Shown in pieces: positions 32,145-43,861 of a stretch of 64,000 nt of DNA. The stretch is from Armigeres subalbatus (Eukaryota; Arthropoda; Insecta; Diptera; Culicidae): positions 244,705,047 to 244,769,046 of the forward strand of contig NC_085141.1 in the NCBI RefSeq assembly GCF_024139115.2, written 5' to 3'. A program made the translations under genes and the position numbers. The notes under the pieces are model-generated. The model searched no databases. It worked only from the letters and a program-made list of their open reading frames with translations, and was not told where the DNA came from. Position 1 is the stretch's first letter. The number at the start of each line of letters is the position of its first letter.

Positions 32145-33654
32145 ATGTCCAATCACTACGACATACCTTCATGGTAAAGCAAAAATCGACATATTGTATG
32201 CATTATTTTCATTCCGGAACGCTCCTCATCTACAGGGCTGGTAAGCCGCCCACGGGTCTGCACCTGGATGTTATGAAGGAAGACAAATTGGTTCAGAAGC
32301 TGATGATCGACGAAAAGAAATGCTACCTTTTCGGTCGTAATCCTCAGATGAACGACTTCTGCATCGACCATGCGTCCTGCTCTCGTGTCCACGCCGCATT
32401 CGTCTACCACAAGCATCTGAACATTGCGTATCTGGTCGATTTGGGCTCAACCCACGGCACGTACATCGGTTCGGTTCGGTTGGAGGCTCACAAGCCAACT
32501 CAGTTGCAGATTAACTCAACGTTCCATTTCGGCGCATCGACTAGGCACTACATGCTCCGGGAGAGGCCAAACGTCCGGTCGAATATAATGGAAGACATCC
32601 CGATGATGGATACCAGCGATGGAACATATCTTGGGCTTCCCGAGAGTCAAACCGAGCTCGATGTAGGTTTACTTTAGACAGTGGCGATGTTATGAAGTAT
32701 GCTTGATGACTTTTTTTTTTTCAGAATTTGACTGAATACAACACCGCTCATAACCGAAGGATTTCTATGCTGGGCATTGCCGATGAGACCAGCAACTATA
32801 AGAAGGTAAATGTTAGAATTTGACAAGACCAAATTACTTTGGGTCACAAAAGGATTTATTGCTACAGTTTTTTTTTAATCCATTGTAACAAATATTCGTA
32901 TACCTAGAAATAACAGTCCCACCTTTTCTTAGTTCTTTAAAATCATTATTTGTACTGGAATTGAAAAAATATTTTTGTTTTGCAGAACATGAAAAACAAA
33001 AGAAAAAGGAAAGGCGTTCAGTTCAATGAAGATGAAATTGTCATCAACCCTGAAGACATCGATCCAAGCATTGGACGGTTCCGCAATCTGGTGTCGTCAA
33101 CGGTTGTTCCAGTGCAAGCCAAACGTACAAAACTCGATGTCCACGCGATGGGTATGATTCATGGGATAGCAAATTCTGTTTCGATTTGAACATTACGATT
33201 TTCTCTCCTTCAGGTCTTTCCACGTCGCCTTCCTCCAGCAAAACGCTTCATCATTCACATAGCCTGGTGCCCAGTTTGTATCATGGAATTGACGATCAAA
33301 TGCATGACGACCGTGGCTCACCCGGCAATACATCCGGATTCGCTTTCAATATGGACACTACACCCAGCGGACTCACCACAAAGTTGGGCATCATCCTACC
33401 GAATCCGGCACCGGACGTTGATCCGGCCAGTTCCAACACTGCACTGATGCCTCCTCCCATCTACACCAATATGGCCCCGAAAAGTGGTAAGTTATTTGTG
33501 GAATTTAGCATGAATATAAAGTTGATAGTTAACGCATTCCAAATCTTCAGTCAAAATTGTCGACAAGCCGGAAGTTTCGGACGAACCCAAGAAGAAGAAA
33601 TATGCCAAGGAGCAGTGGCCTGGACGAAAACCACTCGGATTGGGTGGATTCTAA
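32145..33654 (+). CDS. NIPP1: nuclear inhibitor of protein phosphatase 1 (NIPP1/PPP1R8)
   Basis: Six exons: 32145-32173, 32236-32662, 32725-32805, 32986-33151, 33214-33486 and 33551-33654, all with GT-AG introns, giving 359 residues (human about 351). NIPP1 is a nuclear scaffold that holds PP1 and binds phosphorylated splicing factors through its FHA domain. Visible: conserved N-terminus AGKPPTGLHLDV; FHA core G43-R44, S59-R60-V61-H62 and DLGSTHGT (78-85); a basic stretch with the PP1-docking motif KGVQF (188-192, RVxF class) followed by INPEDIDPSIGRFRN; and C-terminal YAKEQWPGRKP. Exon 1 codes only ten residues and the Trp10 codon is split by the intron. The start is fixed by homology to the family's short N-terminus. 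Intact, conserved, no frameshift. Confidence in family is very high; exon boundaries are from splice consensus and phase. Confidence 0.95.
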
Positions 33655-34559
33655 TCCATAATACTTTACAATGTTATAATTGTAGAATTTATTTATATCG
33701 GTGTGACTATATTTGGTAGGCTGACAAATTTACCGAATTTGAATTAACATATACTAATCGAACGTTAACGTAGAAGAGAAAAAAAAAATACAATTTTATT
33801 TTAAAGAGAAGTTCCACCAAACTTATTCATAAAAACTTTACAGTACATCTAACTGTAACCACCATGAATCTGACTACTAGACACCTCGTTTTGAAATACT
33901 TGCGCCCAAAGCTTTGATGCGGTATACCATTGCCAAAAGTGGTTACTAGACTCAAGACTAGCGGCAGGCATTGCAATATCATCTGAGCACAGGATATAAT
34001 CTTTGCTTGTGCAAATATATTATCGCTAATCAAAGAGCACTCTCGGAAGATATTATCATTTGAGCATTTGATGATGATCCTGATAGCCAGCGTGGTTCGG
34101 GGTTTGTCCACGTTGCGAGGGCGTTGCTACAACAAAAGTAGTGAAAAAACTTTTCTCCATGGCGAACATTGCATTTTGTTTACTGAGCAGATAGATAACT
34201 ATTATCGATATCCCAGCATATCATCAGTATCTTTGCTCAGAAGATCGAATGATGGGATAAATTGCAATGCCTGCTAGCGGGTGCTAATGGCTTCTCTTGT
34301 AGATAGCTGATTTTTTTTCGATCCGCCACAATACTACACAAGCACAAGGGCGATCAAAGTACGATAGGGAAAAGTGGGGCAAGATCAGCATATGGGGCAA
34401 AACGAGCAGTCCTTATATCATCGCAACTAAAACCAGATTCACTTCGAAAATGAAGGCATTTGATACATTAAATTGTTAAAAAATGTTATTTCTGTGGAAG
34501 CATATACTTTTAAATATTGGCTTTGGAAGGGAGAAGGTAAGTTTGGATGCATCACATCG
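33655..34559. other. NIPP1 3' flank with an inverted-repeat element
   Basis: Likely NIPP1 3' UTR for the first 100-150 bases (A-rich run at about 33779). Inverted ends ACTAGCGGCAGGCATTGCAA (33957) and ATTGCAATGCCTGCTAGC (34261-34278) suggest a small degraded MITE. Near 34371-34400 is the mosquito repeat word GTGGGGCAAGATCAGCATAT. Confidence 0.4.
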
Positions 34560-35335
34560 GCAGAAAGATGAATGCTCTCAACAGCTTGCTTCTGTATGTC
34601 AGCAACGGGATACTTCCTGCCGTCTATGATGATATTTTCCCGTATCAGACTGAAGGAACAACTAAAACAAGGGGCACCTCCGGATACTATATTTAGCTGT
34701 AACGGTGCTGGATGGATGACGGTACCGGATTTTAACAAATGGTTCGATCACTTTTTACACTTCACTGGGCCAACGGCAGATCGTCTTATCTTGCTGATTC
34801 TCGATGGCCATGTTTCTCACGCCAAAAATTTAGCATTTAGTGCGACATCGGTACAAAGGACGTCAAAAATTAAGCAAAATCATCTTTTACAATTATGCTT
34901 TGCTTGTTTTGGAGGAAATCAAAGGTGTTATCGTATCATATGAATATGCTTTATCGATATGAACTTGGTTTGCGGTGGTTTGATTGGCCATTTGGCATAT
35001 AAAGTACTAGTGCGACAACTGGTGCTATAGCCATGGTGATGCTACATCTAGCCTATTGAGAAAACAAGGAATCATCATGTATTGAGTCTACCACCACCAC
35101 TCTCGACGTGAGCTTCATGGAACCGCTAAAAAACAATCTATCTAAGGCAATTGAAAATTATTTGACGGCAAACCCCGGTTTGTTACAATTAAGGAGGTGA
35201 GCTCATTGTTGGAACCGGCATTCCAAAAAACGGCATCGATTGCCATTTCAACAAACAGGTTCATGAAAACATTCGACAAATTCGTTATGGCGATGACGAT
35301 TTTGCGCCGGTGGATGCAATATCTGTATTGCATTA
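34560..35335 (+). pseudogene. pogo/Tigger-type DDE transposase relic
   Basis: The frame from 34572 has ACFCMSATGYFLPSMMIFSR, then GWMTVPDFNKWFDHFLHFT and the catalytic block ILDGHVSHAKN, diagnostic of the pogo/Tigger/CENP-B DDE domain. After frameshifts the family's SLPPP..DVSFMEPLK segment (about 35070-35130), AIENYLTANPG (about 35142) and FAPVDA (about 35305) follow in order. Several frameshifts and stops; DNA-binding N-terminus not found. Dead element; TIRs not located. Confidence 0.8.
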
Positions 35336-36459
35336 GCTAATTGCCAATCAGAATCACGCTCTTCCTTGGACGGTACCAGGTGGTACCAGCAATAACACTT
35401 CTACTATGCTTTGCATCGAATCAGGTTAGTAGGCTATATGACTTACTGTGTAGACTAGAAGGCAGAATAAAATATAACATTGGAACTTTGGAAGTGAAAG
35501 ACGTGTTTTTGTCCCATGAACGGTTCCATCCGAAACCATCCAAATTAGTGGTCTGCAGAAAGGAGGTCACAACATCTGGCAACGAGGAAACGGAAACAAT
35601 TCACCTGTCCCGCATCGCAGCTGAAGTTTCCGAATTTGGTCATTCAAGATCTCGCACAAAAACGTCTAGACACTGACAACGTGCAGGTTACTCGACTGGT
35701 AGCAAAAGGAAAAGACATTAAACACGCTGTTGTTTGTTTTGTTTAGAATCGGAATGGATGCCGAACTGAAGACCAAAGTTCTATCTACATCAACTTGGCC
35801 AAGGGGAGCGACAATTCTACTGTAAATTTTTGCCGCCACTGTATGTGATTCATTATTGGCAGTGACTGATTTTCTACCCGCCGCTTCCACATCCAGGCGT
35901 TATCATATACGCGCAAATAGCCCTGAATTTGGATGTGAATCAGGGGCCTCCCAAACAGCCACCTCGGGCAAGTATCTTAATAATCACGAAATTATAATCG
36001 CACCTTCGTTGCCTCATGCTGCTCAAAATTCCAGCACCTCACCCGGTGGTGATTTCCATCGAGATTCGCATTCCTCTCTGCTGGTCCACAACGCAAGTCA
36101 ACAAGCTTCCATTGGATCTCCAGGACGCCCCATGAAAAGCATTTTGGTTGCTCTAGTTCAGTCGCGCCTGTTGCAGCCAACGTTCTTCGAAGTCGTCCTG
36201 GCCCTGAACTTAGATGTAGATCGGGGAGCTCCCAACCTGCTATTGCAGGCAAGTACTCTTACATCCCTGAACCTTCACCTCCTGATGCCGTTCAAACTTC
36301 TAGAGCCCCGTGGATTCCAACCTCGTTTGCGTTGACGAAGTGCTGATATATTATCAGAACGCCGGTGGGATGAACTGTGATGTCGAACAATATCTTCTTG
36401 CCACGTCCGATGATTGCTACGATGTGATTGTGTTGACTGAAACCTGGCTCGACTCCCGT

Positions 36460-37853
36460 CCCAACTAACATTTTTGGTGCTAAAAGCTTCAACTTCTAGC
36501 CTTTGGCTGTATAATATTTGAATAAAAGCAGCCAATGCTGAATAAAAGAAAAGCCTCCACAAATAATCCCTTAAACTTCAACTCGACTATTACCCAAATA
36601 CCTATCAGCTAGTCAGTGTGCTGAATATATTCAATCTTTTATCGTTTATGCAGCTTTCATATAGTCATAAAACAGCTCTGTCTGAATTAGCAACAAAGGT
36701 TATCGGTTAAGAGCTCATGTATGTAACTGAGTTGCGTGTTAGCAACTTCCCATATTACGGTGAGTAGCATTCACAATGAAAACGTTTTTGCTGTTGTTAT
36801 AGCACTAACAATATAGCGTAATGGCGCTATAAATGAACTAACGAAGCTTTTAGGCAACTTCTGTACCTTTGAAAATTACACAACGTTTAAGTAAACCTAT
36901 TACTGCTTCTTTTAATAGCATATCAGTATGGAACGTCAAAACCGCTATGTTTACATTTGATTTTGTTGCCGGAGCTGTGTATGAGCTATTGATTTCTGTA
37001 ATGCAGCTACAAAGATATTCACCTGCTCTTATAGCAACTGACAAAGCGCTGTCATTAATGCTAGCAGATAGCGTAAGAAAACAAGCCATTTAGAAGCGAT
37101 ATTTTTGTTGACGGCTACTGTTAAACGATTAGCAGCAGAGTGGCATCTATACAGGTCGAGAAAATGTTGCCTAAAAACAATTTCAGGGATTGATGATGGA
37201 TAAAAGTTAGCCAACAGAACATGCTGATAGATGTTTGAATAATGGTTGCAATAATGCTGTAAGCATAATTTTTAAGCTTATGTGCTGAAAGCAGCATGTA
37301 GGCCTCTTTCTAACGTTTATACAGCATGAATCTGAAAATAGCGTTAGTAAAACAACCTATAGGGTATGCGAAGAAGCACATCCATAATTTTCTTTGTTAT
37401 TTACATATGTCAAAGTGACGGTGATGACAGAACAGCGGCCATTGAATCAGGAGATCAGGAGTTCGAATCTAGGTAGCAACAAAATTGATATTTGAGTTTT
37501 CACAAAAAAAACATTGAATAAACTCCCGAAATGTACTCTCCTCTCAAATAATATTTAATCAAATTGAATTCAGTGGCTGTATAAAACTTATTTAACAGAT
37601 TCAAAAAATCTGAATAAGCGCCATTGAAGCGAATTATATTACTAAATGGTTTAGTAAAGATTGAGAAAAAACTGTGTAACATGCTGTAAAGTAGTTGTGC
37701 AGACACGTCAAAAAGAGCTGAATAGATTCGCCAGATTTGCTGGTAAAAGCATTGAATAGAAGTTCTTGATCATATGTATAGCACACATATTCAGCTTGAA
37801 GCCGTATAGACGAGTTGAAATAACATTTACATTGACATTAAATGTTAGTTGGG
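36460..37853. mobile_element. 1.4-kb TIR element inserted in the LINE
   Basis: Termini CCCAACTAACATTT and AAATGTTAGTTGGG are perfect 14-bp inverted repeats. The LINE reading frame stops at the left end and resumes in frame at the right; GT (36458-36459 and 37854-37855) is the only duplicated flank, so removing the element plus one GT restores the frame (..DSR / TLSSQVFGPEYE). The interior has no transposase and is rich in TATA, CAGC and GCTG words. Superfamily unknown; the 2-bp GT duplication is unusual. Confidence 0.85.
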
Positions 37854-37855
37854 GT

Positions 37856-38764
37856 ACCCTATCTAGTCAGGTCTTTGGGCCAGAATACGAAGTTTTTCGC
37901 TGCGATCGTGGCCCCATGAACAGTCGCAAATCAACTGGAGGAGGCGTCCTAATCGCAGTGAATAAAAAACGAAAAGCAAGAGTTATTTACAACGACTTAT
38001 GGGGATGTGTCGAGCAAGTATGGGTGCGCCTCCAGCTTTCCCATCGTTCGGTGTTCCTGTGTGCACTATACATACCTCCTGATCGTGTTCGCGATGATAC
38101 ACTGATCGAAGCCCACACACAATCAGTCTTGTCAGTGATTCAAATGACGAATGCTTCGGACGAAATCATCATTATCGGCGATTTCAATCTGCCAGGAATT
38201 TCGTGGAGTTCCTCCTGCAACGGGTTCCTTCACATAGATATGGAACGATCTTCATTACACAGTCACGCCTCCAAACTCCTCGATTACTACAGCACAGCCA
38301 CGTTACGTCAAATCAATCACGTTACCAACGAAAATAATCGCAGCCTGGATCTATGTTTTGTTAGCGCTCAGGACGCTGCTCCGCTAATTTTGCATGCTCC
38401 ATCACCGTTAGTTAAAGTAGTTAACCATCATCCTTCGTTGATACTCAAGCAGAACAACACGCGAGCCAATGTTGTTGCATCGATCGAGCCCATAATCTAC
38501 AATTTCCATAACGCCGATCATCATAGCATTGCTGAGTTCTTTGCTACATTGGACTGGGTTGACATTCTTGGCGGTTGTGATGCAGAGAATGCGGCATTGA
38601 CTTTATCGCATATTATTGGACACGTCATTGAAAGACATGTTCCTAAGAAAATCGTCGAAACCAGCTGGGCTCCCTTCAACAATGACTTTGGACGAGGAAG
38701 TGGCCTCTACACCCCAATCTATCTGTCAGCTATTTGCCGACAAGTTTGTGAGCACCTATTGTAA
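37856..38764 (+). pseudogene. LINE endonuclease domain, C-terminal part
   Basis: Open frame with endonuclease motifs: STGGGVLIAV, then an acid-rich LCALYIPPDR, the catalytic IIIIGDFNLPGISW (GDFN), and a degenerate SDH-equivalent near VNHHPSLIL. The end of this frame overlaps the next in a different phase, with an internal deletion at about 38690 joining endonuclease to RT. Nicks target DNA in living relatives; here without its N-terminal residues because of the insertion upstream. Confidence 0.8.
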
Positions 38765-39407
38765 CGAAGTCATCTCTGATGTCACAATCGCTGAGGCTAC
38801 TAACAACGTTCCTGCAGTCGGGATCACTTGGGCCACGTTTTTCGTAGATGCAGAAATGATCCGTAGAGCTAACTCGCAGTTAAAATCATCCATGAGTCCA
38901 GGTCCGGATGGCATTCCGTCTGCGTTCTTGAAAAGGCACATCGAACTTCTGCTCGCTCCCTTTCAATTGATTTTCAACAAATCGCTATCCAGTGGACTTT
39001 TTCCGTCCGTTTGGAAAACCGCTACAATGTTTCCCGTGTACAAGAAGGGCGATCGAAAAGATGTCAATAATTATCGCGGCATCTCATCCTTGTGCGCTGC
39101 ATCCAAATTATTCGAGCTAGTTATAACAGAACCACTCATATCTCACTGTAAGCAACATCTGAGTGCCGATCAACATGGGATCATCTCAGGCAGATCTACG
39201 ACCACTTATCTTTTGTGCCTAACTTCGAGCATTACCGACAGCTTTGTGCAGAAAGCACAAACGGACGTTGTATATACGGACCTATCTGCAGCTTTCGATA
39301 AAATTAACCACGCTATCACGGTTGCGAAATTGGAAAGACTTGGCATTGCTGGTTATCTTTTGCGCTGGTTCCATTCATATCTCAACGGACGGAGACTGTC
39401 TGTCTGA
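38616..39407 (+). pseudogene. LINE reverse transcriptase, N-terminal half
   Basis: Contains SPGPDGIPSAFLK, FPVYKKGDRKDVNNYRGIS, DQHGIISGRSTTT and the first catalytic block VVYTDLSAAFDKINH, then stops after LNGRRLSV. The YADD block is absent. Domain order is that of non-LTR RTs. Confidence 0.85.
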
Positions 39408-39480
39408 GACGTGATTGAGAAGGCTTCTATAGAACATTAGGATTCATCTTTCGCGTCGCCAAGGGTTTCACCGATGTTTA

Positions 39481-39978
39481 TTGAAATCACTGTACTGTTC
39501 GCTGGTTCGATCTACGCTGGAATATTGTTCCGCTGTATGGCATCCTAATTACCAGAACGGATCAGTAAGAATTGAATCTGTTCAACGCCGCTTCATTCGT
39601 TTTGCTCTTCGGTTGCTTCCATGGCGAAACCCATGCCGGTTACCAAGTTACAGCAGCCATTGTCAATTAATTAATCTTAAAAGCCTACAATTGCGGAGGC
39701 ACATTGCTCGGGCCATGGTCGTTGCTGATACGCTCCAAGGCAGAATCGACTGCCCTGAAATTCTGGAATCAGTAAACTTGAACGTTCGACCTAGGGCACT
39801 GCGAAATAACGGAATGCTGAGGATACCTTTTCGAAGAACGAATTACGGACAACGTGGAGCGATGATGGCTCTACAGCGGGCATTCAACGAGGTTGCCCCA
39901 TGTTTTGGTTTTAATCTATCCCGACAGACGATTTGTCGTAATTTTACAAGGGCTTATTCTGCCATGTTTCATAATTAA
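39481..39978 (+). pseudogene. LINE ORF2 C-terminal region
   Basis: LKSLYCSLVRSTLEYCSAVW.. and a long basic tail typical of the region after the RT in this LINE group; ends at a natural stop just before the 3' UTR. Separated from the RT fragment by a deletion of several hundred bases. Confidence 0.8.
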
Positions 39979-40082
39979 CGATGATTTTATTATAATTACT
40001 TTTATTAGTATTAATTAGGATAAGCATCATTAGGACCTAAGTTGTCTGTTGATGAATCAAACAATAAAGAATAAAGAATAGC

Positions 40083-40436
40083 CAGCATGAGTTAACCACC
40101 TGAAATTCGTATGGCGAAAGACATGACGCGGGTTTTCTCAAAATTAGGAACATTTCATGAAAAACTATTTGGTATCGGTTATACGACGAACATTCTTCAG
40201 ACTAATTCTGCGACAGAAAGTCTTGTTCACTTCGTGGTCAAGAAATACTTAATACTTCTAATTCACCACAGCAGGGTATTTCTTTGCAGTTTATCACCTC
40301 AGAATGCAAGTTCGCATTGTTTTCTATCGTTCTGAGGTGCTGAACCACAAAGAAATCCGCTACTTGTCACTTTTATTTAAAAGAGGGGAAGTCGACGAAG
40401 AGAATCCTCTCTTGCGACATTCGCCCTTATTCCAGA
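40083..40436. other. non-coding / LINE flank
   Basis: No confident feature. TTCTGAGGTGCTGAACCACA at about 40330 is loosely the inverse of TTTATCACCTCAGAATGC at 40291. Confidence 0.4.
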
Positions 40437-40627
40437 TAGAGCTTGAATTCTATCACAGCGGCGGCGGAAAAGCAGAGCATGGAGTTGGTTTCGTAGTGAT
40501 GGACAAGCAGATGAAGCGAGTGATGCGGTGGAAACCCATTAGCGAACGAATGTGTGTTGAGGATACGATTCTTCAATTACAGCCTAATCAACGTTTACGC
40601 ACCGACAAACGATAAATCCGACGACGT

Positions 40628-42216
40628 TGTAACCGTTCGCAAATTGTTCTCGAGGTGGTTTTAAAACACGGTGGCTTAAGTGCCACTCTTGAAGAGAGAC
40701 CACCGGTCCTGTTCTCTATTTGCCGACTTTTATAGACTCTTTACCTCTGGGGACTCTCGAACGGTCGCTGGCTCCAAAATTACTTACGCTTAATATTTAC
40801 TTCCCCACTTCCCACCTACCTGAACTCGCTCAACCCACTGAAAAGAGAACGGAAAGCAACTTTCGAAGCCAACTTTAAAACTGTAGCCATGGCAAACGCA
40901 ATGGGAGTGAATTTTCCCAGTCCCGTGAAACGCAATACAACTAAAAACTCAAGCTTCTTCAAATCACTTAACGACATTTACTCTCTGATTCGGGTTGGAC
41001 GTCTCGGCACGGAATGGAAAAAGAGCTAATCATGGCCATGAAATAATAAGCTCACATACCTGCGCAGGTTTTTGCTTCTCGTTGCACTGATGCGTGTGAA
41101 GTACTCCGCCGAGAAGATGGTGACGATGTTCTCCGACCAGGTTGTGGCGATGGCGGCCGATTGGCGCGCAGCGATGGAGGTCGAGCTCGAGCGATATGGC
41201 CGAGACTAAAGATGCGGAGGGAGTGGTGGCTGGACGGAAGGCTTCCGATTTCGGAATCGACAGTGGTCCGGAATAACCGTTCCCTCAAGCTAGTAGCTTC
41301 CTTTCCCTAGCGAGGACTAAAAGGAAAACTACTAACCGTCGGTTCGGGTTCGGTCCAGCGTACGATTATTGACAACGTACGGGGACCGCACTCTCGGGAA
41401 TGATCCGCGGGAATTGGCTTGGGGATCTTACCTTCGACTATTGATTGGCGGCAGCCGAGTTTTCGCTTTTTGACGAGCGACTTCACTCCTCCTTCGTTTA
41501 ACTACCTTTACAGGCGGGCCTTAACGCACGCTCGAGCTCTCGATGTCCGTTGGACGGAATGGCGGACCCTGTAGACGCCACACGTATTCCCGTACCCGAC
41601 TCCGGTCGAAAATACAAAATCCAGCCCGTACCAAAAAACGCAGTGCGCTTTTTGTACATTTCACTCAATAACACGGTGTTCGCGGAATTCAAAAAAACAC
41701 GTCCTAATGACCTCTGCTACGTTAACTTTTAGTCAAACTAGCCAAACTCAACTTTAAATACTGAAAAACTTCGTAGCCTACTCGTAAACACTTCTTATCA
41801 CCAGTCGTTCACTTAGCAAGATAATCGAGTCCTTGTCTGAATTTATAAAGAAACTTATCCTTTGAAAAGTCGTCAATTACCTATTTTAAATTTGCGCCAA
41901 ACAAATTTGAAATGGCGACAAAGAGTGCGCGCCTTCGGCGAGTCGATAAAAACGAGCACATGAGAACACTACAACAGTACATGGTCAATTTCTATTTGAA
42001 TAAGGATTTAGTCAAGACACAAACCTCGTAATCGACATACAAGTAAAAAATCTTTTTTTTTTTTCGTCCGATTTGCAAATAATTTACGTAATATTTTACC
42101 AATTGATTGATTCCAAATAATTTTAAATTTGTGATTTTACTTAAAAAGAGAAAAACGTCATAAATTATTATTATGACTTAATTAAAATTTATCGAAAAAA
42201 CGTAAAACACGTTATA
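40628..42216. mobile_element. solo-LTR-like insertion with ACGT duplication
   Basis: 1589 bp beginning TGTAACCGTTCGC and ending ..ACACGTTATA, near-perfect LTR-type inverted ends (TGTAAC / GTTATA). A 4-bp direct repeat ACGT flanks it (40624-40627 and 42217-42220), and the RTE frame (..SDD / VKDKLYECLDKAYG) closes if it and one ACGT are removed. No Gag or Pol frame inside, so a solo LTR left by recombination is the best reading; a non-autonomous element is possible. Markedly GC-richer in its first 1.1 kb than its surroundings. Confidence 0.75.
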
Positions 42217-42218
42217 AC

Positions 42219-43112
42219 GTGAAGGACAAGTTGTATGAATGTCTTGATAAAGCCTATGGAGAGTGCCCAAAACATGACGTGAAAATTGTTATCGGAGACG
42301 CTAACGCTCAGGTCGGTACAGAGGACTTTTTCCGTCCTATAATTGGTAGGGAGAGCCTTCACTCCGCTACCAATGACAACGGCCTACGGCTAGTAAATTT
42401 CACTGCTGCCAGAGGGATGGCAATCAGTAGCACCTACTTTGCACAAAAGAATATCCCTTTCGGAGACACCCAAATGGTGAAACTTGCAACCAGATAGACC
42501 ATGTTTTGGTGGATAGGAGCCATTTTCGGATGTTATCGAGTTATCGATGTACGGACATTCAGAGGTCCGAACATTGACTCTGATCACTACCTCGTTGTCT
42601 GTAAAATTCGATCACGGTTGTCAACTGTATCGAACGAAAGATCACAGCGAACGATGCGTTACAATATCCAGCGATTGTCGGCGGAAGGAGTATCGGCTGA
42701 GTACCGCCCGAAGCTCGACGAACGGATAAGTGCAATCAACGTTAGCGACAACATCAACGATCTATGGGAGTCGATCCATGGAGCGGTGAGCACAACAGCA
42801 CGAGAAGTGGTAGGCACTGCACAGAGGCGACCCAGGACGGGTTGGTTCGATGTGGAGTGTCAAAGAGTGACAGACGAGAAGAACGTTGCCAGAAGCCGGA
42901 TGTTGGTGTCGGGTACCCGATCGAATAGAGATCGGTACAAGGAAGCAAGAGCAGCCGAAAAGCCAACCCACCGCAGGAAGAAGAAGAAATATGAAGAACA
43001 AGTGATTATGGAGCAGAACGATATGCGGAGGTTCTATGATCTGTCAATGGCGTGCGGAAAAAGAAAGCGCCATCTCCCGTCATGTGCAACGACCAACAAG
43101 GGAATTTGCTGA
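42219..43112 (+). pseudogene. RTE endonuclease domain relic
   Basis: KHDVKIVIGDANAQVGTEDF (GDANAQ) and NDNGLRLVNF, then, after a frameshift near 42495, RTFRGPNIDSDHYLVVCKIR with the catalytic SDH. This is the apurinic-type endonuclease of RTE elements. The frame is lost again near 43100. Confidence 0.85.
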
Positions 43113-43861
43113 CAGATAAAACCGAAGTGGCTGCCAGGTGGAAGCAACACTTCGAGACTTTGTTGAATAGTGGAAGTGACGGTGCATCGGTGAGCAGAAT
43201 AAATATTAGCGACGATGGACAAGCTGTGGAGTCGCCTACACTAGATGAGGTTAAAAAAGCTGTTAAAGAGCTGAAAAACAGTAAGGCTGCGGGGAAGGAC
43301 CAGCTCCCGGCTGAACTTCTCAAACATGGCAGTGAGCAGCTTTATGAAGTTCTGCACCATATTATGTCGAAAATATGGGAAGACGAGGAAATGCCTGCTA
43401 GCTGATTGGACGGCCTCTTATGCCCTCTCTTTAAGAAAGGGCACAGACTGGAGTGCGCCAATTACCGAGGAATAACCCTCCTTAATTCGGTGTATAAAAT
43501 TATGTCCCGTATTCTGTTCAACAGATTGAGACCGCTTGAAGAGTCCTTCGTCGACGAATACCAAGCAGGTTTTCGTGAGGGCCGATCAACGACGGATCAT
43601 ATGTTTACCCTGAGACAAATCCCTGATAAATTCCGGGAGTACAACTTGCAGACACATCATCTGTTTATTGATTTCAAGGCGGCGTACGATTCAGTGAAAC
43701 GGAATGAATTATGGCAAATTATGCTTGAACATGGTTTTCCGGCGAAACTGATACGGCTGATTCGTATAACGTTGGACGGATCGAAATCAAGTGTAAGGGT
43801 TGCGGACGAAATATCGACGTCATTTGTTACCTTAGATGGATTAAAGGTGGATCGGCCATAA
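43052..43861 (+). pseudogene. RTE reverse transcriptase relic
   Basis: KNSKAAGKDQLPAELLKHG, then an in-frame stop at 43404 (PAS*LDGLLCPLFKKG..), ECANYRGITLLN, DEYQAGFREGRSTTD and the first catalytic block HHLFIDFKAAYDSVKR. Interrupted after TLDGLK by the insertion at 43846. Confidence 0.85.

Larger units (their letters stand above)
35640..40082 (+). mobile_element. degenerate non-LTR retrotransposon (CR1/Jockey group) split by a TIR element
   Basis: In order: ORF1 C-terminal segment (VTRLVAKGKDIK.. and, in another frame, AELKTKVLSTSTWPRGAT, about 35680-35815) with a Pro-rich tail to 36340; the start of an apurinic-type endonuclease (YYQNAGGMN..VIVLTETWLDSR, 36346-36459); a 1394-bp insertion; the rest of the endonuclease (from 37856); the N-terminal half of the reverse transcriptase (38616-39407); and the C-terminal region (39481-39978). 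It ends in a CAATAAAGAATAAAGAATAG tail at about 40063. The catalytic YADD part of the RT is missing, so it is dead. Confidence 0.85.

Noticed and set aside
37424..37480. tRNA-like GAGTTCGAATCT word (B-box-like)
   Set aside because: No A box at the right distance, no cloverleaf; lies inside the 1.4-kb TIR element.
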